Assembly (NCBI GenBank): GCA_016617785.1
Contig: JADILM010000005.1
Location: 1,364,001-1,428,000, forward strand
Source of the DNA: Sporobolomyces roseus
Lineage: Eukaryota > Basidiomycota > Microbotryomycetes > Sporidiobolales > Sporidiobolaceae
Reading direction: 5' to 3'
DNA length: 64,000 nucleotides
Part shown: positions 44,601 to 55,260 of the stretch, piece by piece
How the letters are laid out: each line of letters starts with the position of its first letter
Position numbering within the stretch: the stretch's first letter is position 1
Translations under genes and position numbers: made by a program
The notes under the pieces: generated by a model
What the model was told of the DNA's origin: nothing
Database searches by the model: none
Seen by the model: the letters and a program-made list of their open reading frames with translations, nothing else

Positions 44601-45028
44601 ACTCTTACGTCGTCCACTCGCCTAATACCAACCCTTACGAGCGAGTCGATTTCGCTGAGGGAGGCCGACCGACCCCTCCTCTTCCTCGAGGACCTTATGA
44701 TCAACCTCAGAATCATCTCTATGGACCGAATGATCAAACCAACCATTACACGACTTCCCCTCATCAACCTTCTTCGCAAATGAACGGAGTCGAGGATTCG
44801 TTCGCAGCGATGTCGTTCGGGACTTCTCCTTCTCTTTCGCAACCTCCTCGTACTCTCCCTCCTCCTCGAGGTCTCTCCTTCAGCAATACTGGTGCTGGTT
44901 CAGGAGTCGGATCTCCCAGCGCTCCCGACTTCTTCCCTAGCGCGCTCGGCAGTCCCACAACGACCAAGTTCGATCTTCCGACAGAAAGTAGCTGGAGTTG
45001 GAACAGTATGGGTGCTGGTCGTGCTTGA
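41643..45028 (+). CDS. Three-RRM RNA-binding protein (Nam8/Ngr1/Csx1, TIA-1-like)
   Basis: Starts at ATG 41643 (MSTTAASVSPSSFHFSP). A Ser/Pro-rich N-terminus precedes RRM1 (ATLHLGDLDVWMDESYVR; GYCFLTFPSSNEA). RRM2 follows (WSVFVGDLAREVGEQEL; RNP1 RGYGFVRF), then RRM3 (TTVFVGGLPACISEETL; RNP1 GCGFVQF; SRIRLSWGRSQGDKQ). The C-terminal ~400 residues are Gln/Pro/His-rich (PYGPPPPHPQGQ). Introns at about 42,602, 42,907 and 43,628. The order and spacing match Nam8/Ngr1/Csx1, which bind AU/U-rich RNA in splicing, decay or stress responses. Confidence 0.9.
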
Positions 45029-46438
45029 TCCCAATTAGCTAGTAATCTCTAAACGTGAGAATGGTTCGACTTTGTTTGTTTTCGCGTTTCTTGACTTTGC
45101 TGACTTCGATTTTCTCCTTCAGACGTCAACATCTCTCACTAGATTCGTTTCGCTTATACCCCAGGACAATCACAAAATTCAACCACTACCCTTTTCGCCT
45201 TTCTTTCGACCATTTCTTCGTTTCTTCTCTTCGTCTCCTCAGCCTCGTTTCGCTATCAGTCTCGTTCATCAGTTCCCGTCAATCTGTTCACAACTCCTCG
45301 TTCTCGCACGCACAACTTTTTCACATTATTATTCCATTTCGGAGGCGTTGCATCAAACTTTAACCACCTCCCTCTCGATATCAGCATCCTCCCCGTTCGA
45401 AATCGCATTACCCCCGACTTCCTCGTTACACCTCGTCTTGTTGTCGACTCTGTTACAATTCGTCTCGCAACCTCCTACCGATTTTCATACTCTCATCTGT
45501 CGAATTCGTTTTCATTCCCAAATCTTCCCTACTCTTAGGCTTACCCTCACTACCATTCTCGGTCTCTGACCTTTCTTTTTTTATTATTGCCTCGTTTGTG
45601 CCCCTCTCTCAGTCATTCTCTTGTATGTTCGACTCTTTCTCTCTCTGATTCTGTGTTTTCGCTCGTCGTTTTCGATATTTCTTCCGAGGTTTCCACTGCA
45701 AAGGTTTTATTCGTTCTTCTCTCCATCTCTATTTAGCTCGAAGGTGTGGGAGACTGGCCGCGAGACTGGAGCAGAGTTTGACTACAGGACTTACCCTTCT
45801 TTGAGTTTAGTTGAAAGACTCGCAGGAACGTCGCCTCGGAGAGAATTCCGATTCGACCAACGTTTCTCTCTCACTGATTCGATAGGTTTCGTCGAATACT
45901 GAGCTTAGGATACGAGTGAGAGTGTCAACGAGGTGTTCTAGAGACAATGGAAGAAATTTGCGAAAATGAAATTTAGCGAAAGCGATTGACTTTCTCGATC
46001 GCTTCGCTTTATCACGCTCCTTCCACACTGCTTCCGACGCTTGTTCGAGCATTTCGCCTCGCAAGTAAGGACATTCTGCTCCTCTACCAATCCCTTCGAA
46101 CCTCAGCCGTATCTCCGGGTTACCCACTCTTCCTTTCTTCCACTTTCAAGTTTCGAAAAGCGGACGTCCTTCACCTCTGCCCCTCCACTCATCTTGGCAA
46201 CTTTAAACACCTCGTCTAGCTAGATAGAGCTATCAAGAGCAAGCTGGCGACTAGCAAGGAGCAATCGTAGCTAGTCTCATCCTCCTCCCACCCCTCTCTC
46301 CCTCTTTCCTATCGGCTCCATCTCTCTCCTTCACCCCCTCGTTCCTCGCTACCCGAAACCAAAGTGACGCGACTTGCCGACCTCTTCTTATCCCAATACG
46401 ATTATACTACAAGCTAGTAGAACGGCAGTGATAGAGTG
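45029..46438. other. Long gap / leader region before the Flo8-like gene
   Basis: About 1.4 kb, strongly C/T-rich on the plus strand in its first part (3' UTR of the RRM gene, then presumably promoter and leader). Open frames at 45.07-45.57 kb are Phe/Ser/Leu-rich translations of pyrimidine tracts and are not called. Long upstream regions are common for Flo8-type regulators, but no element is identified. Confidence 0.45.
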
Positions 46439-49400
46439 ATGTACGGGAATGAGGTTGAAGGATCATTTAGAGGAAGCGGTGCAGAATCCGGTCAATTCGA
46501 GCAGAGTAGGCGAATGCAGTACCAGGGGGAGTCAAGTAGAAGGGACATGGTCATGATGCAGCAACCTCAACAGCGATTCGCGCATATTGTGTATCGACAA
46601 GGAACTTCATCTCCGAATTTAAACCTTCCTCATGCATCACGCCAAATTCCACAGCAGCAGCAGCAGCAGAACTCCCACGCACAAGCTCAGCAACGTCTTC
46701 AGTCGCACGCGTCAGCTCACCAACCCGTCTCATATCATACCTCGAATGGTCAAGCATTACCGCCCTCTCATAATCTCCCTTCTCATTCTCATTCTCAATC
46801 CCTCTCTCAATCTCCTCATCTCGTTCAGCAGCGACAAAGAGTTGTGGCTCAGCAACCACATCCTATTCAGTCTCAGCAGCACCAAATACGATACAACCCT
46901 TCTCATGAGCAGCAGCGAGACCACCCGCTTCCCTCCCCTCAGATTCCCTCTTCGACCCCTAATCAATTCTCTTCCGCTCCCTCACCTTACGCCGCTTCTC
47001 CTTCGACCTATGCACCTTCTCCCAATCAGCCAACTCAGCATCAGAGGCAGTCGACTCTACCTCATCCGGCTGCACGTCGAATGAGTGTGGAACAGTCTAT
47101 TGCCGCGAATCTCCCTCCTTCAAACAATTCCCCTCGAACAAATCGACGACCTGCCTACCCTACCCCATCGCAGTCTATCCCGAGTAACCGATTCCCTCCT
47201 CAACAGAACTCGACTCAGTTTCAATCGACTTCGAGAATACCGGAAGAAACGCCTGTCGCTGGTCCCTCGAATTCTCGCCAACAACCGCAGATGACGACTC
47301 GATTCGTCGAATTCGAACCTCCGAGTGCTACGTCGCAACCTCGGCAGCCCAGCCCTACCGTTCCTCCTCAAACACTTCCGGAAACTATCGAATTGAAAAC
47401 TTCGACTGATGACAAGACGACAGCTATCTTTCAGTACGTCTGCTTTGATCATTGTTTACCCGCACGATGCTTATCACTATTGCGCGAACAGCTCTTACGT
47501 TCTGGATTACCTTCAAAGAGCTGGATTTCTGTCGACAGCCGCCGCTTTCCTTTCCGAGAACCCCAGCATCTCACTTCACTCTGCCGACTCCGGTCGGGTC
47601 TTCCCCTCGAACTCGTCAAAGAACGCATCATCCTCTACTCGATCTTACACTACATCTCCAACGTCGATTTCAAACCCACCTTCACGGACTTCCCCAACTT
47701 CCCTCCCTCTTTTCCGATCTGAATCCGGTTCTTCACCTATCTCTCCAACACAGCAAGATGCACAAAACCACTCGACGGTGGAGAGTACTAGCTCGACATC
47801 TAGCACGAGTACTTTCGGGTTCGAACGAACGAAGGGAAACGGCACCGACGACGAGTTTCCAAGTCCTGGAGATGAGAAGCGAGCAGAAACGAAGGCTTAT
47901 CGTCAAAGGACAATCCCAGCTGCGAACGTCGAGTATGAAGTCGAGTCTGGATATCTGTATGAGTGCGTTGACTTTCTCGGCCTTTCTCCGCCTCAACCTA
48001 TCGCTTATCTCGTTTCTGTTCGGTAGATGGTTCCACGTCTTCTATGATGTTCACTCTGCGATAACTGGCACGGGAGGATCTCTTCAAGCTCGATCACTGG
48101 TTCAAGCCAATTCATCAGCTCAATCCGTCGCCAGTCGAACCCAAATCAGTCCGGCGAGAAGAGCTCCCGTCCAACAACAGCAGCGTTCTCGACCGCCGAT
48201 CACGGTAGACACCGCTCAGACTCAAGCTAGACCTCCACTCGGCGCTAGGAGGATCTCGGGAATGGGAAACATGCAACAAACTTCCGAGGTACCTGGTCGA
48301 ACAGTCGTCAATCGAGCAGCACCTTTTCAACAACCCGCTTCCGTCTCTCACTCTCAACCTCCTCCTCTCGCTCGTCGAAACTCCCAGCAACTTTACCTTC
48401 AACAGCAACCAGAGAGTCAAGCTCGCCAACAGACTTTGCAAGAACGTCAACGCTTGCAGCAAGTTCAGATGGAGCAGATTCAAATGCAGAAACAGATGAT
48501 GGATAAGCTACAGCAAGAAGCACAACAGATCACTGCCAGGCAAAAGAGTCTCTCTGGTGAGTCGACATTTTCGTTTCGTTTCGCACTCAATGCCATAGTT
48601 CTGATTCGTTTTGTTTACAGCATCTTCTCAACCACCAACACCTGTCGCTTCAGGCTTACCTAGTCGATCTAACGAATCCTTCTCGACCTATCACGCTTCG
48701 TTAAGCGCGAGTCAACGATCTCAGCTCGAACAAGCTTCTCCGACGCTCAGTAACGCCGAAACTTCACCTGGTAGCTTCGTTAGTGCGAAGAGACAAGGTT
48801 CGATCGGAACGCCCATGGTCAAGATTGAGGATCAACCTCGACCAGCGATGCCTCGAACCTACTCGCAACCTCACGTTCAACAACTCGCAGCTTCTCCTCT
48901 CGACAGCTTGATGCCTCCTCCTTCATCGACTTCCGCTCCTCATAGTCGACCTCCTCTCAGTCGCTCTGCTTCGACCTCATTCGTGCAAGAAGATCAGCCC
49001 ACACCGAAACTCTCCGACTTGACCGGAAACTCGTCAAAGAGGAGAAGGGATTCTGTGATCGAGCTTCCTGATCAGTCGGAAATGAGGGAACTGAAAAAGG
49101 TAAGCCATAATGACTATATCTCCTTAAGTAGCGCCCGTTGCTGACCTCATAACTCGATCAATTCAGGTTCGTTCAAATTCAGTAGTTGGAGGCGCTCCGA
49201 AGATTACTTCGACCAAATCGCCTCTCTCGTTCGAAACCGACTTCACTGCTTCCTCCCCTCCGGCCTCGACAGTCGAAGTTCCCATCGTGCCCTCGCAAGC
49301 GAAGACCCCAGTCGAACGTCTCTCGAATCCATCTTCCGAAAGTCAACCAAAGCAAGATTTCGCGCCGATGAACGATACGGAAGCTTTCCTAGCGAGTCTC

Positions 49401-49735
49401 AATGCTTCGAGCGACGTCGCAGGCGAGGCTTCTACGGGAGCCGCAAGGACCGACGAGCTAGAGGTGCCGACGATGACCGATGCTGAGGTAGATTTCCTCT
49501 ACTCTCTCTTTCCCTCGACCTTGACGAAACTGACACCCACCTCGTTCCGTTCCAGCTCAACGCATTCTTCGCTGCATCAATGAACGAGATCGATCAAACA
49601 TCTCACGAACCGCAAACTAAAGGAGCCTCCGTCTCGATTCCTGATACTGCAGATTTCGATTTTACCGAATACAATTCTTTCTTCGGTGCCGATTCTGCAT
49701 CTTACGACCCTACGACCTTCGACCTCAACGTTTAG
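46439..49735 (+). CDS. LisH/LUFS-domain transcription regulator, Flo8/Som1-like
   Basis: Starts at ATG 46439 (MYGNEVEGSFRGSGAESG). A Gln/His/Pro-rich N-terminus includes QQQQQQ near 46,655. After an intron, a LisH motif reads YVLDYLQRAGFLSTAAAF. It is separated by a Ser-rich insert from YLYEWFHVFYDVHSA, the second half of the LUFS module of Flo8/Som1/SSDP proteins. A Gln-rich coiled coil (LQEHQR-type repeats, 48.4-48.5 kb), a nuclear-type basic cluster (SSKRRRDS) and an acidic C-terminus (DFDFTEYNSFFGAD) follow; stop 49733-49735. In other fungi this family acts downstream of cAMP/PKA in filament and adhesion gene control. Confidence 0.8.
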
Positions 49736-50402
49736 ACCTCTACTCTACCCCGACCTCTACCTTCTTCCGACCTCGTTCATCCAATATCGCACTCTCGTTT
49801 CTTGACCTCCTTGCCTTTCTCTGCAGTCGTTCTTGACCTTCCAACCTTTTACCCAGCAGTTCCGTATCAAGCTTTACAACGCAGTCCTATACCCACTGTC
49901 TCACCTCGTCTTTCGTTCTATCGTTCTTTCGCAACGCCTTTTACCCAGTTCGTTCGTTCTCTTTTCGTTCGATATCGTTTTCTTCCTGGTTTTGCAAGTT
50001 GTTCCTTTGTCCAGTGTCTTTAAGGTTGTATATCGCGGTCCTCTTTCTTTCTAGACGTGCAGTATCTTTCTTTCAGTCGTTCATATCGCGATCGAGCAGC
50101 AGTCGAGAGAAAAGATTCCTTGCGAAGAAGTCGGAACTGCTAGAACTTCTCCGCCGTCTGCTTGAAGCTTGTCCTCGTGCATTGCGGTATCGCTCCTTCC
50201 CTGCTATCTGGAGCGTCGAGGTCGATTCGAGAAGGGAAACCATGACTTGCGAAAAAGTTGGCTCAACTTCGATCTGAAAATCGAACGGCTTCTTAATTCT
50301 TTCCTCGCTCTTCATCTCTACCTCGCTTCCTCGTTCCGACTCTCAGCATCAGTAAACCAGCTCATCCAGGCAGTCACAGCACTCTTCGATCCCGAGCAAC
50401 CA
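49736..50402. other. Intergenic gap
   Basis: About 670 bp holding the 3' UTR of the Flo8-like gene (T/C-rich) and the upstream region of the DinB-like gene. Short open frames only; nothing supported. Confidence 0.5.
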
Positions 50403-51154
50403 ATGTCCACCGAGCCTTCCTCTTCTTCCTCCTCCTCACAGCAAGAGATGGATACAACAGAGCAATTATACAAGACTGCGCAGCATTACATCGGACAAGT
50501 GGGTACAGCTCACTCTGCTCAGCCGTTGTTTGCCGCTTAACCTCCTTTCTTTCCGATTTCAGGTGATTGAACTTCTCGTTACGACCATCACCAAAGACTC
50601 TCATTTGCAGCACACGTCGACACGGTCAGCAGGATCAACCCTAGGCAAACATTTGAGGCATCTTCACGATCATTACCGGTTATTGCTCGATGCAATTCCC
50701 GCTTCAAACGATTCCCCTTCCTCCGACGATACCTTGAATGTCAACTACGATGTACGATTACGGAATGGAGATGCAGAGAACCGTCACGATGCCTGTGTCG
50801 AGAGCTTCCAGTATTTGAGGGAACGGATGAAGAGGGATACCAAGGAAGGGAAAGGGATCGCTTCGAGTAGACCGGTGAGATTGACCGCTATCATCCCAGA
50901 GAAGGTCGTCGTCGAAAGCAGTAAGCAACCTCTCATCGACTCGAGGTGTCTCGTACCGTCAACTGATCAAGCGCTCGTCGAATCGTTCAGCATTCGGAAG
51001 GGAATTATGGTTCGCAAGTTTCCACGCCGTTCACCACTTCGCCCTCATTCGAGTCATCCTCGGCGAGTTGGACCTCAAGGTATCAGACGATTTTGGAGTC
51101 GCACCTGCAACCCTCGTGCATCGACATGAACTCACACCGAAGAGCAAGATGTGA
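50403..51154 (+). CDS. DinB-like superfamily protein
   Basis: Exon 1 (50403-50498) encodes [18 protein letters not shown] and TAQHYIGQ. Exon 2 from 50563 has VIELLVTTITKDSHLQ and the family block STLGKHLRHLHDHYRLLLDA. A ~66-nt intron (GTAAGC at about 50,921 to GTTCAG) joins VVES to TFGRELWFASFHAVHHFALI, then LDLKVSDDFGVAPATLVHR to TGA 51152-51154. The His-rich pairs (HLRHLHDH; HAVHHF) fit the metal-binding triad of the DinB four-helix fold. The reaction is unknown; eukaryotic members are thinly characterised. Confidence 0.75.
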
Positions 51155-51792
51155 AGGAAATCTCTCATTTTCTCCGGTTTATGATTCGATACACTTTTAT
51201 TATTTGCAGGTGCAGGGCCATACACAGAAGGGATATAGAATGGAGCTTAGCTGTTGAATCACTGTAGCCAATATAATCTGATCTCTTTTTTTGCCAACTC
51301 CCTTTTCTCCCAACTCCCATGTTTCCCTGATCGCCAATAGGTATGTGGAAGCTCAACTAGTCAAACAGCCTCCTCGAAAGAAAGTCGTCAAGGTCGTTCC
51401 GGCTTATGTAGCTTCCTATTGTTGGTTTCTTCTTCGCTCGTTCACCTGTCTACCTCAAACTCCCACCGAGGCGAGAGAGGGAGGCAAAACAGGTTACGAT
51501 CTTTACCTAAGCATTCAGGTGATTGCCTGATTGAAGTGTGGATCCATTTAGAGGGATCCGGCGTCGAGCGAGTTGTTTTGTGGAAGAAAAGAGAGAGCGT
51601 GAAGATTTCCTCTGACTCGTGTAATTGAACATTAGAGATAGGAAGATTACAACAAACTCCAAAGTGGGAATTCTCGGAAACGAGTCAAGCTACAAAGGAA
51701 TGGAGTATAAAACGACGAGGGAGGACTATCGCGAGTGTTGCGAAATGCGAGAATGTGCGAAAAATGCGAGAAAATGACTTCCCTTCGTCGAA
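51155..51792. other. Intergenic gap between convergent genes
   Basis: About 640 bp between the convergent DinB-like and RecQ genes. No convincing open frame; it should contain both 3' UTRs. Confidence 0.5.
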
Positions 51793-54700
51793 TCAATCCA
51801 ATTCGATCACTTCCGGTTCCTTCTTCTTCCTCTTCCCATTCGAGCTGCTTTCGTTCTTGACGATCTGACTCCAACCATCCTCATCGACGACGGGATCACT
51901 ACTCGGAGCGTCTCCCGAGAATGCTGAATTTTGATCTTCCTCCTCCTCCTCGCCGTGAACTGGGTAATCTTCCTCCTCATCTTCGTCATCGGGTGAGATT
52001 CTTCGTCGTTGGGTGACTTTCTTGTCATTGTCGTTCGCTTTGACCTTCTTCTTTGCTGGTTCCTTTTCAGTCGATTTCCTCTTCTTCCCTTTTCCTCCTC
52101 CGGCAGTAGAGAGTACGTCCATCGTCAAGGTGTATGGCAAGCCTGAAGCTTCGACTTCGGCAGGTGAGAATCGAGTGAGACGAAGTGGTTTCTCTCGTTC
52201 AGGTCCTAGGTACGAATTGGTAGAATAAGCAGCTGTATCGAGGAACGGGACATCAGCTCGATCTCCTCATCTACCGCGAGATAGAAGGTAAAGCTTACTG
52301 TTTGCAAAGTTCTCCTTCAAGTATCCATCGACGAGAAGTTTGAGCAACATGGATTCCGTCTCGTCCTTGTTGAGCGTGACTTTCCCACCTGCTACTTCCT
52401 TGACATTGACGACTCCCTTCGCTTTGTTGTTCTTTCCGGTTTTGGTCGAGAACGAACCTCCTCCGTTACCTCTGACGAGATCACCAGCCTGTGGTAGAGT
52501 GAGCGTACCATCTTGAGCACTAGCAGCTTCGATGCTACGGAGAGCTCGATAGGCTTGTAGAGTGATGTCGATAGTGGTCACGGTCTCGGGGTCTCGAGTG
52601 CACTGTATGAGGAGGTCAAGTCAGCCGATGAGGCAGTGAAGGAATCGAAACGAAGCTTACGTTGTCACAACTTCCGCAGGGTTCCTCACTTGCATCCTCG
52701 TCGAATGCTTGAGAGTTGTCATGAGTGCTTGCGAAGTAGCGAGCGAAGAGAACTTTGCGACAAGTTCGGAAATCTTGAGCGAATTTCAACATCTCGTAGA
52801 CTGGCAAAACAAAGAGCGATCAGGAGTTGTCCGTTCGAGAACAGAAAAAAAAAATGGTTTACGTTTCTCTTTTCCACCGCTGAACCAGGTTTCATAGATG
52901 AGAGTGGAGAGACGTGAAGCATCCGCAGCGCGGAAAAAGGTGGTACAATCGCTGGCGAGTCCATCTCGTCCAGCTCTTCCTCCTTCTTGGTAGAAATTCG
53001 CGAGTGATTTGGCGAGAGTGTGATGTACAACGTATCGAACAGAAGGGTTGTCGATTCCGAGACCAAAGGAGGCATTCGTTGCGCTGAAATGAAAGATTCA
53101 GCTTGACCGAGTCGAAACGAAGTGAGAGGACTTGGCCTACCAGACAACCTGAACCTTCTTCTCTCTCCATAGATCATGTACCTTGAGCTTCTCTGCGTCG
53201 TCGATGTAAGCGTGATCTAGAGAAGAGCGAGCGAGCGAGATCAGGGTTGACCGAAAAGTCGAGAAACGAAGAAAAGAGGGAACGTACAAACTGCAGCTTT
53301 GAGTTTTCCCTTGCATTTCGGATTCGCATTGATCTCTTTCGCAATGTTCTCGGAGTCCGCTCGAGACAATGTGTAGATTATTCCAGTTTCTCCTTGGTGG
53401 TGCTCGAGAATGTACGAGATTATCGCTTGATTCGCTTGTTCTGCCTTTTGAGGCTTCGGGACCACGGACCAATTGAGGTTCGGTCGATAGAGAGGAGCAC
53501 TATCAGAGAACGGAAGGTTGTCAGCTCGAATTAGAGCTCGCTCTCAAAGAGAAAGGATCATACGTAAAGAGAATCGTTGAACCGGGAAGAGCAGCGTGAC
53601 CAGGAGAAGTCTTCTTCGGTAGACCCAACGTCTTGATCATGTCGGAGATAACATTTGAAGGAGCTGAAGGAACGTACCGTCAGTACAGAGTGAATTGTTC
53701 AAAGACAAGATAAACTAACCGGTCGCTGTGACTGCGAGGATAGGTACTTTTGGAAACAGAACTTTCAAACGCTGGAGTGAGAGATATGCAGGGCGATAGT
53801 CGTGACCTGACAAAGTGATACAGTGTGCCTCGTCGATTACGACTGTCAACTACCGATTGAGTCAGAAAAAAGGATCGAGTCGGCAAAACGGAATCGTTTT
53901 GAACAGCGCTTTGAAAAGGTGTAGGAGACGTACAGCGAGAGATCAATCCTGAATCGTACATCTTTTGTAGGGTAGATACGAAAGTTTTCGATTTGTCGAT
54001 TCGTTCCGGAGTAACGTAGACGAGTTTGATCTCCTCCTGTTCTTCCTCCTCCTCCTCGATCTTCTTCTTCCCTTTCTTCGTACTTCCCGCACTTCCCAAC
54101 ATTCGTTTCAAGATCGATTTGCTTTCTTGTTGCGAGGTTGCGGCGTGAATGGCTTCTGCAGCGATGTTGCGAGAGTGAAGGTTGTGGACTTGGTCAGACA
54201 TCAACGAAATGAGAGGCGTGATTACGATAGTTGACCCGGGGGAGAGGAGTGCTGGGATCTGATAGATGAGCGACTTTCCTCCGCCTGCACGTGTCCAAGC
54301 CAGTCAGCTCGCACGTCTGTTTCGTCTTCGAGAAAGGGTCGAATCGCACCAGTTGGCATTACTACGACAACGTCTCTGCCCGCCATTGACGCATTGATCG
54401 CCGGTTCTTGACAGTATCGAAAGCTATCGATCCCCCAAATGTCCTTTGCTACAGCTTTCGCTTCCTTCGACCATTCGTAGTTGCTCTTTTCGAAGTTGAC
54501 CACGGCCTTCGATGGTGCGGGTTGAGCAGCGGAGGTGGATGCGACCGTAGTTGAGTTGGAGGTAGTAGAACGTGAGATGAGGGTGGCTTTGAAGGTATCG
54601 TACTCGTTGCGAACGGATGAGCGAAGTTTCTGAAGTTTCAAGATTTGGTTGTCGAGGGAAGAAAGTTCGCGTTCGAGCTACAAAGCGAGGCAAGGTCAGC

Positions 54701-54892
54701 ATTATAATATTCTAGCTCTAATGAGAATGTACGTACCTGTTCGAGCTTGTAGCGTTCCTCCTCAGTAGCTTGATATGCTCCATCCTTTCCGATCTCTTGC
54801 TCCTCCCAACTGTAATCGTCTAAATCGTCCAACTCCACTACAGCACGCTCCTTACCCTTTCCCTTACTGCTACTGCCTCCTGCTCTACTCAT
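51793..54892 (-). CDS. RecQ-family DNA helicase, RecQ1-like
   Basis: Starts MSRAGGSSSKGKGKERAV (ATG 54892). Motifs in order: FRYCQEPAINASMAGRDVVV; Walker A MPTGGGKSLIYQ (split by an intron); TPLISLMSDQV; IKLVYVTPERIDKSKTF; VIDEAHC; LAVTAT; GIIYTLSRAD; FGLGIDNPSVRYVVHH; QEGGRAGRDG. The RQC zinc site follows (CRKVLFARYF ... EEPCGSCDN). The C-terminus is basic then acidic (KKRKSTEKEPAKKKVK; PDDEDEEEDYP), TGA 51793-51795. The YVTPERI/KSKTF wording points to the RecQ1 (RECQL) branch. The loop after DEAH reads CITLSGHDYRP where the family has a Trp. About ten introns. Confidence 0.9.
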
Positions 54893-55260
54893 CTCTTGGG
54901 CCAGAGAGGTTGAATGTTGACTGAAAGCGATTTAGATGAGACTGTTTTCTGTGTCGAATGAGAGACGCTCGAGGATGTGTAGACGAGTGCCGGGTACTCT
55001 AAGCTGTCTCAAGTATGTAGCGAGGTCGATCTGGGTGATTCGAGTGAGATTGAAGAAGTCAACTCGCTCATTTTTCGAAACTTCGCAAAATGTTCTTCGA
55101 CTCGCTTCGCACGAATCGATCTTCCACTCGAAGACTAGTCATCGAACAATTTTGACCCAACTTGCCCAAATTTACACCTCGTGGAGCGGGTGTGCCGTTT
55201 CTCTGCCGAATTCGAATCTTTTCTTCCTTTTTCCAATTCCTCTCTCTTCCATCGCTCAGG

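Noticed and set aside
45072..45569. 165-residue open frame downstream of the RRM gene
   Set aside because: Composition (Ser/Phe/Leu/Pro) reflects a C/T-rich UTR; no motif and no good start context.
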